NCBI GenBank assembly: GCA_041689775.1
Contig: JBDNFP010000314.1
Span: 1-7,552 of the forward strand
Origin: JBDNFP01 sp041689775
Lineage (GTDB): Bacteria; Bacteroidota; Bacteroidia; Cytophagales; Spirosomataceae
Length of the DNA stretch: 7,552 nucleotides
Direction of reading: 5' to 3'
Shown here piece by piece: positions 1-5,899 of this stretch. The number at the start of each line of letters is the position of its first letter. Position 1 is the stretch's first letter. The position numbers were made by a program, and so were the translations under genes. Under the pieces are notes generated by a model. It searched no databases, was not told the DNA's origin, and saw nothing but the letters and a program-made list of their open reading frames with translations.

Positions 1-45
1 AAGGAGATTTGTTGTTGAGGAACTACAAAAATCCGATTTTCCCAT
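1..45 (-). CDS. Possible start of the next gene, cut by the window edge
   Basis: ATG at 45 is preceded by AAAGGA with 4 bp spacing, and the frame is open for 15 codons to the window edge (MGKSDFCSSSTTNLL). A competing ATG at 58 opens an 11-codon frame (MKGLNGKIGFL) ending in TAG. Neither is long enough to identify. The position, about 40 bp after the flippase's true end, is where the next gene of the row would be expected. Confidence 0.2.
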   Translation of the reverse strand, partial: MGKSDFCSSSTTNLL

Positions 46-84
46 TTAATCCTTTCATTTTAGTAGGGTACAGTAAGCAATGAG

Positions 85-282
85 TTAAAAACTTAACCTT
101 TTGCTATTCAAGCCTAATGTATACAAAAATTTTGAAAAATAGAGTACAGCCATAGAAACGAAGAGCGAAATAGCTACGCCTTCCATTCCCCACCGAGGAG
201 CCAAAAATGTAATACTCCCGAGAAAACTGAGCAAGGCCCAACACGCGGATAAAATAATGGCTTTATCTTTTCGCTGTGCGTA
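85..282 (-). pseudogene. Detached C-terminal tail of the flippase, downstream of the amber stop
   Basis: Reading on in the same frame past the TAG gives 65 sense codons and then TAA at 87-85. The tail begins YAQRKDKAIILSACWALL, has a hydrophobic stretch (WALLSFLGSITFLAP), an RWGMEGVAISLF segment, and a second hydrophobic stretch (VSMAVLYFSKFLY), then a short polar end. Two membrane helices plus a Gly-rich amphipathic link is how Wzx proteins usually finish. Around the stop, HYE-stop-YAQ resembles the Wzx pattern HYALYA, so TAG sits where a Leu is expected; one change, TTG to TAG, would explain it. No frameshift is involved. Confidence 0.75.
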
Positions 283-1329
283 CTATTCGTAGTGCGGCAG
301 ATTGCTCAAGCCAAGTAAGCCTATGGTAGCTACCAACCAATAAAATACGGATAGGTGATCCAAAAATGCCTCTTTTTCAATGAGTTTAACCAGCGGCTGA
401 ATGATCAAAGATACCCCGATACTCAGGGCCATCACCCAGCCAAGGACTGATATTCGCATTTGGTTTCTAAATTTTATATAGTTTACATAGTCCCCTGACT
501 GATAGGCCCCCACCACCTTGGGGTAGCTAAAAATAATGACCCCTGCATCCAAAAAGGATTGCATACTTGTAGCGATGCTCATGTAGAAGGAGTAAATTCC
601 AACTTCCGTGATCGAAGTGTACTCTTGTAAAACATAACGGTCAAGGGTGAATACCGCTCGCAGGGATAAAGTCGCGATTAAAAAACGAATCGAGGATTTA
701 CTGCCCCGGTACATAGCCTGCCAATTGATGGGAATTGAACGTAGTTGATCCCAATTAATACTTGCTCGAAGCACAAAAAGGCCAATCACGATACTCGAGA
801 AACCACCGAGGGCCCACCCCCACCATATAACTTCGAGGCTCTTGGTGAACGAAGTATAATGAAAAACAACGAGTACAGCGTAGACCCAAGCACCAAGGCG
901 TAAGAACGAGAGAATATTAGCCAAGACGGGCTTCTGTATAATCACCATTATTCGGTAAATCTCTTGGGAGAAATGTTCAATTGCGACCATGGCAAAAAAC
1001 CAAATAGCCAAGTTCCAAGGTAATAAGCCGGAGCTAAATACTAAAAGTAAAATTGGGAAGGATAGCGTGTAGGTTAATACATAGAAGAGCAGTTGATCAC
1101 GAAGGAGCGGCGCCCAAGTATTGGTTGGCTGTGAAACTAACTCGCGGGTAGTATACGTATAATAATCAAGTCCAACCAAATAGAGCGTGTAGTTTACACT
1201 AGCGGTAAAAAGCCCGTAAATCCCCAATTCAGAGGTGGGTAGCACGTGTGCCATGTACATAATCAGCAAAAATTTACTGCCTATGGTTAATGCCCTAATC
1301 GCTAAATTGAAGATTGAGTTTTTAATCAA
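283..1329 (-). CDS. Wzx-type polysaccharide flippase, truncated by an in-frame TAG
   Basis: A 348-aa polytopic membrane protein of the polysaccharide/oligosaccharide flippase (MOP exporter) type. The N-terminus IKNSIFNLAIRALTIGSKFLL leads into a first membrane segment. The segment LGIYGLFTASVNYTLYLVGL (35-54) and the mid-protein LDRYVLQEY...VGIYSFYMS (229-251) are typical of Wzx proteins. Multiple hydrophobic helices follow, to about residue 342. It would move an undecaprenyl-linked repeat unit across the inner membrane. The start is TTG at 1329: a TAA lies two codons upstream and no ATG occurs before Met24, which lies within the first membrane segment. The reading frame stops at TAG (285-283) after SNLPHYE, although the same frame continues for 65 codons with two more membrane helices. 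The product is therefore shorter than the roughly 414 codons expected and probably damaged unless read through. Confidence 0.82.
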   Translation of the reverse strand: MIKNSIFNLAIRALTIGSKFLLIMYMAHVLPTSELGIYGLFTASVNYTLYLVGLDYYTYTTRELVSQPTNTWAPLLRDQLLFYVLTYTLSFPILLLVFSSGLLPWNLAIWFFAMVAIEHFSQEIYRIMVIIQKPVLANILSFLRLGAWVYAVLVVFHYTSFTKSLEVIWWGWALGGFSSIVIGLFVLRASINWDQLRSIPINWQAMYRGSKSSIRFLIATLSLRAVFTLDRYVLQEYTSITEVGIYSFYMSIATSMQSFLDAGVIIFSYPKVVGAYQSGDYVNYIKFRNQMRISVLGWVMALSIGVSLIIQPLVKLIEKEAFLDHLSVFYWLVATIGLLGLSNLPHYE

Positions 1330-1397
1330 AGTTTAATACAGCTAAACTATTCCCAAAAGGGAGGTGGGGTACTGATTAGCGGAGTATGATTGGAAAA
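1330..1397. other. 68-bp spacer between pseI and the flippase gene
   Basis: A non-coding spacer with no match to TAnnTTTG on the minus strand. TCCC-AAAA-GGGA (1351-1362) is a 4-bp stem with a 4-base loop and lacks a following T-run, so it is not a credible terminator. Co-transcription of the flippase with pseI is likely. Confidence 0.4.
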
Positions 1398-2450
1398 TTA
1401 GTCTACTACATCAAAACTCAGGCGTGTTCCTTTTGCCAGGGCAACCTTTGCCTTTTTATGCAAAACGTCGCGGTAGTATTTTGGATGTAGACCAAATCCT
1501 GGACGTATACTTCGTACATTTTCCTCGGTGATCATTTCTCCGGCTTGTATGTCTTGCACCACATATAGCGAACGGCTGAAGTCTTTACCTTTTAGTTGCT
1601 TAGCTGTTAAGCTGTAATCAACGGTTCCTAAGGCTCTTTCGGCTTCCCGCACGGCTTTAACCATAGTACCAAACTCTGCTTCATTCATAGAAAAAGAAGC
1701 ATCTGGCCCTCCGATAGAACGATCGAGTATAAAATGTTTCTCAATAATTCTTGCCCCGAAGCAAGTAGCTACCACTGGTACGGTAATCCCCATAGTATGG
1801 TCAGATAGGCCCGTGATTACCCCAAACCGCTCGGCCATATCCTTTACCATCACCATGTTGGCTTCTTCAATGGGGGCCGGATAACTTGATGTGCATTTTA
1901 GTATTGCAATATCCGTATTACCCATTCTTTGGCAAGCATCTAGGGCCAATTCAATATCCTCCTGAGTGGCAATACCCGTGGATATAATAACTGGTTTGCC
2001 CTTGGAAGCCACGTATTCAATTAAAGGGATGTCGGTAATTTCGAAGGATGCTATTTTGTAGGCAGGTGTATTCAGACTTTCTAAGAAATCTACGGCGGTC
2101 TTGTCAAAAGGAGACGAAAAGCAGATCAACCCTTCTTCCTGAGCTGCGTTGAACAAGGTTTCATGCCATTCCCACGGGGTGTAGGCTTCTTTATATAAAT
2201 CATACAAATACATACCATCCCATATAGTTCCTTGAGTTAGTTTGAAATCAGGCTCTCGTGAATCAATTGTTATGGTATCGGCTGTATATGTTTGCAATTT
2301 TATTGCATCTGCACCTACTCTTTTAGCAGCTTTGATTGTCTCAATAGCGACATTCAAGTTCTGATTATGATTCGCCGAAAGTTCGGCAATAATAAAAACA
2401 GGTTGATTAGTGCCGATCCGGGCGCTTCCAATATTAATTTCTTGTTTCAT
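1398..2450 (-). CDS. pseI: Pseudaminic acid synthase (NeuB family)
   Basis: A 350-aa protein, the usual length for the family. The NeuB TIM-barrel domain spans about 17-260 and an antifreeze-like SAF domain about 290-348. Conserved stretches include FIIAELSANHN (19-29), KLQTYTADT (51-59), CFSSPFDKTAVDFL (110-123), YKIASFE (131-137), KCTSSYP (185-191), GLSDHTMG (214-221), ARIIEKHFILD (233-243) and, in the SAF domain, RSLY (293-296) and VRSIRPGFGLHPK (312-324). These closely match Campylobacter PseI as I recall it. GGPDASFSM (247-255) follows the PseI pattern with FS, not the PDHxAS pattern of NeuB and LegI. The reaction condenses 2,4-diacetamido-2,4,6-trideoxy-L-altrose with phosphoenolpyruvate to give pseudaminic acid. 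The start is ATG at 2450, 5 bp after the HAD stop. Confidence 0.9.
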   Translation of the reverse strand: MKQEINIGSARIGTNQPVFIIAELSANHNQNLNVAIETIKAAKRVGADAIKLQTYTADTITIDSREPDFKLTQGTIWDGMYLYDLYKEAYTPWEWHETLFNAAQEEGLICFSSPFDKTAVDFLESLNTPAYKIASFEITDIPLIEYVASKGKPVIISTGIATQEDIELALDACQRMGNTDIAILKCTSSYPAPIEEANMVMVKDMAERFGVITGLSDHTMGITVPVVATCFGARIIEKHFILDRSIGGPDASFSMNEAEFGTMVKAVREAERALGTVDYSLTAKQLKGKDFSRSLYVVQDIQAGEMITEENVRSIRPGFGLHPKYYRDVLHKKAKVALAKGTRLSFDVVD

Positions 2451-2455
2451 GCTAA

Positions 2456-3139
2456 TTAGTTTAATAATATTTGATATAGATTATTTATGCCTTTTGCTAT
2501 ATAATCAGGATTACATAAAGTATCTGGAAAATCATACTTCATGTTTTCAGGATTCCACCAAATAGTTTTCATTCCTATAATCCGTGCTCCAATGAAATCT
2601 TTTACCGGATTGTCGCCCACATATACAGAATCCTTGGGATGGGTATTTAGTAAATTCATCACAATTTTGAAGGGTTCACTCGAAGGTTTCCAGCCTTGTT
2701 GTCCTAGAGTGTCAGTGTGAATGATACAGGAATAGGGAATACCCCGTAGCAAAACATCTGTTTTATTTTTTTGAGTCACATAAGTACCATCTGTGATAAT
2801 TCCAAGCTTAATTTTATTCGAGATTAGCATGTCGACCAATACTTTCATTTCAAAATCAAGTTCAATCTTAGAGGGAATATGGTTACGATACAAATAAATT
2901 AGTGTACTTAAATACTTGTCTACATCCAAATTCAACCATTTTAAAGCATCGTTGAATACTCTTCCCCGCCCTTTTTTTTCGAAAGTATCCAGCATATAGG
3001 ATAAGATAAACTCCTTGGATTCATTTCGTGTATTTATTTCGACTAGATAATCGGCTACCACACTAAATCCGCTTTCTACAAAACTAAGTTCTCGATACAG
3101 TGTATCATCTAAATCAAAAATAACAGTCTTGAATTGCAT
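2456..3139 (-). CDS. HAD-superfamily hydrolase (subfamily IA phosphatase-like)
   Basis: A 227-aa protein with all four HAD motifs. Motif I is VIFDLDDT, with nucleophile Asp9 and acid/base Asp11. Motif II is Thr116 in GIITDGT. Motif III is Lys151 in QQGWKPSSEPF. Motif IV is VYVGDNPVKD, with Asp176 and Asp181 for Mg2+. The roughly 95-residue helical insert between motifs I and II is a C1 cap, as in YjjG and NANP-type small-molecule phosphatases. It probably removes phosphate from a sugar phosphate or similar small substrate in the cytoplasm. Classical pseudaminic acid synthesis needs no such step, so its substrate is open: a different sugar branch, or housekeeping. It follows the 282-bp gap and its stop lies 5 bp before the PseI start, so those two genes are very probably co-transcribed. 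Confidence 0.85.
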   Translation of the reverse strand: MQFKTVIFDLDDTLYRELSFVESGFSVVADYLVEINTRNESKEFILSYMLDTFEKKGRGRVFNDALKWLNLDVDKYLSTLIYLYRNHIPSKIELDFEMKVLVDMLISNKIKLGIITDGTYVTQKNKTDVLLRGIPYSCIIHTDTLGQQGWKPSSEPFKIVMNLLNTHPKDSVYVGDNPVKDFIGARIIGMKTIWWNPENMKYDFPDTLCNPDYIAKGINNLYQILLN

Positions 3140-3219
3140 ATTGACCTTTCGGAGGTTTTTTCTTATTAAATTAATTAGATTTAAAGAGCGCTACCAGCCT
3201 ATTTTCTGTTTTGCCATTT

Positions 3220-3324
3220 TTAAATCTGACAGGCTTTGATATTGGAACACCGCTTGAATTTCACAATTGTGGTGAAAATGCTAATGATTGATGACTCACC
3301 TCTTGATTTTTTTTCCTGAGGCAT
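3220..3324 (-). CDS. Doubtful 34-aa small ORF in the intergenic gap
   Basis: ATG at 3324 is preceded by TAGGAG with about 6-7 bp spacing, a better Shine-Dalgarno match than most real genes in this window have. It encodes a 34-residue peptide with a basic, Lys-rich N-terminus (MPQEKKSRGE), a short hydrophobic stretch (IISIFTTIV, about residues 13-21) and two Cys near the end, stopping at TAA. No family is recognised. It may be chance, a small basic peptide, or part of a decayed gene. It is listed only because of the ribosome binding site and its position in an unexplained gap. Confidence 0.15.
   Translation of the reverse strand: MPQEKKSRGESSIISIFTTIVKFKRCSNIKACQI
3259..3277. repeat. Small inverted repeat in the intergenic gap
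   Basis: TTTCAC (3259-3264) and GTGAAA (3272-3277) are perfect inverted arms around a 7-base loop. Inside lies an overlapping perfect 10-bp palindrome, CACAATTGTG (3262-3271). No T-run follows the arms closely enough for an intrinsic terminator on the minus strand. It could be an operator-like site or chance in AT-rich DNA. Confidence 0.3.
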
Positions 3325-3421
3325 GGCTAACTCCTACAAACGATGTTGCAGTGCCTGGTAAAGAATTAATAACTCAACAACCATATTGTTTGCAAAATTG
3401 AGTGTTGAAAAAGGCCATTTA

Positions 3422-4753
3422 TTATACGGAAATAATAGTATCTGACATGGCTCTTATCTGCTTTATTTCATGAGTAGGACGAACAAATGGATAATTATCT
3501 ATGTTTTCGCCCTGACTTTCAAGCAGAAACCAATAAAACGAATCAAGTCCAGCGGCGATTGCAAGCGTAGAAGCACCCCCAAATCTAGGATTGCATTCTA
3601 TAATGTGTAATTGGCCTTCAGCATCTTCTATTAGCTGAAATATTGCATGGCCGTAGAAGGTAAACGTGCTAAGCATGTTATGCACTAGTTCTTCCATTTG
3701 TGGATGCCGTAGGGTCGTCGTAATTTGTGATTCGCCGGAAACTACTAAATCCCTTGAGCGGCAGATGATACCTTTAATCTTTCCAGATTTAGTTGCATAC
3801 GTATCAACGCTGTATTCTTTTCCTGATATATAAGGTTGAAAAATGGGCGACTCTAATTTGGTAGCAAAGGACAACGCTTCATCGTACGCTACATTTATTG
3901 CCAATCCGGCCGAACCTGCTCCAAAACGTTCCTTTACTACCCATCGATTACTGAGCGAAGGTTCAGGCGAAGTGATGAAAGTGGGTATGACGGGAAAACC
4001 TTTTGCCTGTAGCTTTTTATAAAACAAGTGCTTATCCAGACAGATATTTACTGTATCGCTGTCTGAAATCATGATATTTATTCCTTCGCTCAATAATTGT
4101 GCTTTGATGTTAGCAAAGAATGGTAATTCCTGATCTCTGCTGGGAACAATAGCTCTAATGTTTTTTTGCTTGCAATAGTCAATCAGTAATGGTGCGTTTA
4201 ATGAATTTAACCGAGGCATCTCCCAAAAATCATCAGTAAAATATTTTCCCAAACAATTCTTGTTTGCATCCGCGCCAATAAGTTTAATTTCCTGACCAGA
4301 TTTCTGAGCTGCATTTTTAATTGCATGTATCATGGAAACTTTTCTAGAGACCGAAGTGAGTATTACATTTCTTTGTATCAAGTTCTCTTCATGATTCAAT
4401 CGCTCATGCTCAATTATTTCAGGAATTGCATCTTCGAGTCTGATTATTGGTTGCCAATTTGTTAGAGATTTGAGTAATGTAACGTCTGCCTGAGATGCTT
4501 CAAAGGGAATTTCTGCATCGTGTTCACTATATTTTAAACTGGGGAAATGGGCCTTGAGTACTTCCACAACATCTGAAACTCTTCGGGATTGTCCTGTCCC
4601 TAGATTGATAATGCCGCTGGCAGAAGGGTGTGCAGCTAATTGTATGAGTCCTTCGGCAGTATCTCTGGCGTAGATATAATCAAATATCCCTTCTTTATGA
4701 TAAACTGTAATATCTTCATCGTTTAATAAAGCTTTAATCCAACGTGAAATCAC
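3422..4753 (-). CDS. SDR C-terminal domain fused to an ATP-grasp domain, second part of a frameshifted gene
   Basis: A 443-aa frame beginning at a GTG. Residues 1 to about 118 are the C-terminal substrate-binding part of an extended SDR: VISRWIKALL-type helix, then FDYIYARDTAEGLIQLA (24-40) and GIINLGTGQSRRVSDVVEVL (47-66). From about residue 128 a CarB/PylC-like ATP-grasp enzyme follows: a pre-ATP-grasp domain starting NVILTSVSRK, PSRDQEL (204-210), KERFGAGSAG (274-283, glycine-rich nucleotide loop), QPYISGKEYSVD (306-317) and IIECNPRFGG (384-393), whose Glu386 and Asn388 are the expected Mg2+ ligands. ATP-grasp enzymes activate a carboxylate as acyl phosphate and ligate it to an amine or similar nucleophile. 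The frame remains open upstream of the GTG to a TGA at 4849-4847 and encodes the missing SDR segment, so the GTG is probably not the original start. Restoring one base gives a fusion of about 636 aa with the preceding frame. Confidence 0.8.
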   Translation of the reverse strand: MISRWIKALLNDEDITVYHKEGIFDYIYARDTAEGLIQLAAHPSASGIINLGTGQSRRVSDVVEVLKAHFPSLKYSEHDAEIPFEASQADVTLLKSLTNWQPIIRLEDAIPEIIEHERLNHEENLIQRNVILTSVSRKVSMIHAIKNAAQKSGQEIKLIGADANKNCLGKYFTDDFWEMPRLNSLNAPLLIDYCKQKNIRAIVPSRDQELPFFANIKAQLLSEGINIMISDSDTVNICLDKHLFYKKLQAKGFPVIPTFITSPEPSLSNRWVVKERFGAGSAGLAINVAYDEALSFATKLESPIFQPYISGKEYSVDTYATKSGKIKGIICRSRDLVVSGESQITTTLRHPQMEELVHNMLSTFTFYGHAIFQLIEDAEGQLHIIECNPRFGGASTLAIAAGLDSFYWFLLESQGENIDNYPFVRPTHEIKQIRAMSDTIISV

Positions 4754-4846
4754 ACACCGTGATCCTTTGCCATAACCCCGGTAAATACGTGCGTTAATAT
4801 AAGACTTTTGATTTTCGTAAAGTTTTGTAAGAATCTTAATTCTATT
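4750..4846 (-). other. Frameshift junction within the SDR/ATP-grasp gene
   Basis: Both frames are open between 4846 and 4753. Family-like sequence leaves the upstream frame after KIKSLI and resumes in the other frame as YINARIYRGYGKGS, then runs into the second frame without a stop. Crossing here puts the family Arg 23 residues after the SDR Lys158, which is normal spacing. The shift equals loss of one base (or gain of two). A run of four A on the minus strand (4809-4806) is a natural place for a lost A. The upstream frame ends in TGA at 4752-4750, overlapping the GTG at 4753 as GTGA, and an AAAGGA lies 9 bp before that GTG. Sequencing error, true mutation or coupled restart cannot be told apart from this sequence. 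Confidence 0.75.
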
Positions 4847-5331
4847 TCATGCGCTAATTTGGCCATTCCGGTCAGATTGCGCGGATATATCGGATCAGTT
4901 TCCTTTAAGGAGTAAGGAGACTTCTGAGCTTGGTTAAAACTATATAATGATGGATCGTAAATTAAGTAACTGGATGCATTAATAATTTTTTTAACGCTAT
5001 TCAAGTCTTTGGTTAAAGTGGCTAGATGATGACTTAATCGCACATTATGCCAAGAATTTTCGTCCCAAAAAGAATACGTCTCAGTAGACCTTTCAAAGGT
5101 GGCTGCTAAATGAATGAAAATCTCAGGAGAAAATTCATTTAATACTTCATGTGTAAGGTAATTCAAATCTCCCTGAATGTATTGAACCGAAATAGGGAAT
5201 TGTTTTGGTTTTGGTTTAAGATCACCTACTAATACTTGGGCACCTAGTACGTGGAGCTTTGTGATCAATTCCTGACCAATAACACCCGCACCACCACTTA
5301 CAAATATTTTTTTATTTTCTAATGTTTTCAT
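4750..5331 (-). CDS. Extended SDR (NAD-dependent epimerase/dehydratase), N-terminal part of a frameshifted gene
   Basis: A 193-aa frame encoding the Rossmann half of an extended short-chain dehydrogenase/reductase. It has the dinucleotide loop GGAGVIG (13-19), Asp37 at the end of beta-2 (favouring NAD), GDL with Asp55, HLAA (74-77) and INASSYLIYDPS (117-128). The usual YxxxK motif appears as TGMAK (154-158): the Lys is kept but Thr stands where the catalytic Tyr is expected. About 20 residues after this Lys the frame loses similarity to the family (ILTHVFTGVMAKDHGV) and stops at TGA. The expected continuation, NARIYRGYGKGS, lies in the other frame, so this is a fragment of a larger gene split by a one-base shift. 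ATG at 5331 lies 20 bp inside the acetyltransferase gene. A fragment of an SDR is unlikely to act alone; the full-length form would be a sugar-nucleotide-modifying enzyme. Confidence 0.75.
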   Translation of the reverse strand: MKTLENKKIFVSGGAGVIGQELITKLHVLGAQVLVGDLKPKPKQFPISVQYIQGDLNYLTHEVLNEFSPEIFIHLAATFERSTETYSFWDENSWHNVRLSHHLATLTKDLNSVKKIINASSYLIYDPSLYSFNQAQKSPYSLKETDPIYPRNLTGMAKLAHEIELRFLQNFTKIKSLILTHVFTGVMAKDHGV

Positions 5332-5899
5332 TGTCTAAACAAGCATTAATTATTGAGTCTACGTATTGACCATTTATGATAACATGATCTTTCAAAACAC
5401 CTTCTCTCACAAATCCATTCTTTTCTAAAATAGAAATATGCCAATCCCTGATATTAAAGGTTTCAGTAAATATCCGATGAAAATTTAAGTCTTTAAATGC
5501 CATCACCTTCATTAATGTTATAAACGCAGAAAAATCTGCGTCATACTGCAAGGACTCATGCCTCTCAGGATTTAGTAAGAATGATAGTTCACATCGTTTA
5601 TCTTCCCAAGAAATATGCACTAAACCACCATAACCAATTAATTTATTTTTATATATAAAACTCATTAAAATCTGTTTAGGCTGTTTTAATGCAAACGTAG
5701 GCCAGATATAAGTATTGAAATAATTTATCTGCTCATCTATGGAAATATGACTTTGCTGGCGGAGGATATCAATTTGTAGATTTCGCCAGTCTTTGATTAG
5801 CATAATATCCTGTTCTCTAATACTACATATACTGTATTCTCGAAAGGCAAAAAAAACCTCATTTAAGCATGTGTAATGTAAAATGGGGCCTGTCATCAT
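5312..5899 (-). CDS. GNAT-family N-acetyltransferase (RimJ/RimL or PseH-like)
   Basis: A 195-aa protein with the GNAT fold order: beta-1 near YSICSIREQDI (22-32), a helix containing DWRN (37-40), the beta strand KLIGYGGLVHI (86-96), then ELSFLLNPERH (104-114). The C-terminal half contains HRIFTETFNIRDWHISILEKNGFVREGVLKD (141-171), typical of RimJ/RimL-type enzymes, where Asn149, the LEKNGF segment and REG are recognisable. The usual RxxGxG/A acetyl-CoA loop is not obvious; YDADFSAF (119-126) occupies that place. In a cluster with PseI, a candidate role is PseH-like N-acetylation of a 4-amino sugar nucleotide, but acylation of another amino sugar fits equally well. The start at 5899 (or the adjacent ATG at 5896) is chosen because the next Met (33) would remove beta-1 and because of the ATGA overlap upstream. 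The 3' end overlaps the next gene by 20 bp. Confidence 0.85.
   Translation of the reverse strand: MMTGPILHYTCLNEVFFAFREYSICSIREQDIMLIKDWRNLQIDILRQQSHISIDEQINYFNTYIWPTFALKQPKQILMSFIYKNKLIGYGGLVHISWEDKRCELSFLLNPERHESLQYDADFSAFITLMKVMAFKDLNFHRIFTETFNIRDWHISILEKNGFVREGVLKDHVIINGQYVDSIINACLDNENIRK

Larger units (their letters stand above)
3140..3421. other. 282-bp intergenic gap, no recognised gene
   Basis: This is the only sizeable gap in an otherwise tightly packed gene row, between the ATP-grasp stop and the HAD start. All three minus frames carry stops. A 34-codon minus-strand frame (3324-3220) and a 36-codon plus-strand frame (3291-3401) exist, but neither resembles a protein I know. It also holds a small inverted repeat (3259-3277) and an eight-T tract at 3307-3314. 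I found no match to the Bacteroidota promoter form TAnnTTTG on the minus strand. Possible explanations are a promoter or leader for the HAD/PseI/flippase genes or the remains of a lost gene. Just before the HAD gene, AAAGG lies 5 bp from its ATG and can serve as a ribosome binding site. Confidence 0.6.

Noticed and set aside
32..49. Inverted AAAATC/GATTTT as a terminator after the flippase
   Set aside because: The arms are separated by a single base, so they cannot fold as a normal hairpin, and the arms are all weak pairs apart from one.
283..285. TAG recoded to an amino acid throughout the genome
   Set aside because: The methyltransferase gene at 7533-6649 ends in TAG at its natural C-terminus, with the next start 6 bp later, so TAG acts as a normal stop here.
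1351..1362. Terminator hairpin TCCC-AAAA-GGGA between pseI and the flippase
   Set aside because: The stem is only 4 bp and no T-run follows it on the minus strand.
1398..2450. Sialic acid (NeuB) or legionaminic acid (LegI) synthase instead of PseI
   Set aside because: The PDHxAS pattern of NeuB/LegI is absent; GGPDASFSM and the overall run of motifs match PseI better. A profile search would settle it.
3291..3401. A 36-codon plus-strand frame in the intergenic gap
   Set aside because: It runs against all other genes, has no convincing ribosome binding site and resembles no protein I know.
4795..4820. Programmed -1 ribosomal frameshifting as the explanation for the split SDR/ATP-grasp gene
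   Set aside because: In the upstream frame the codons are ACG AAA ATC AAA AGT, which do not form an X XXY YYZ slippery heptamer, and no obvious stem follows. A lost base is simpler.
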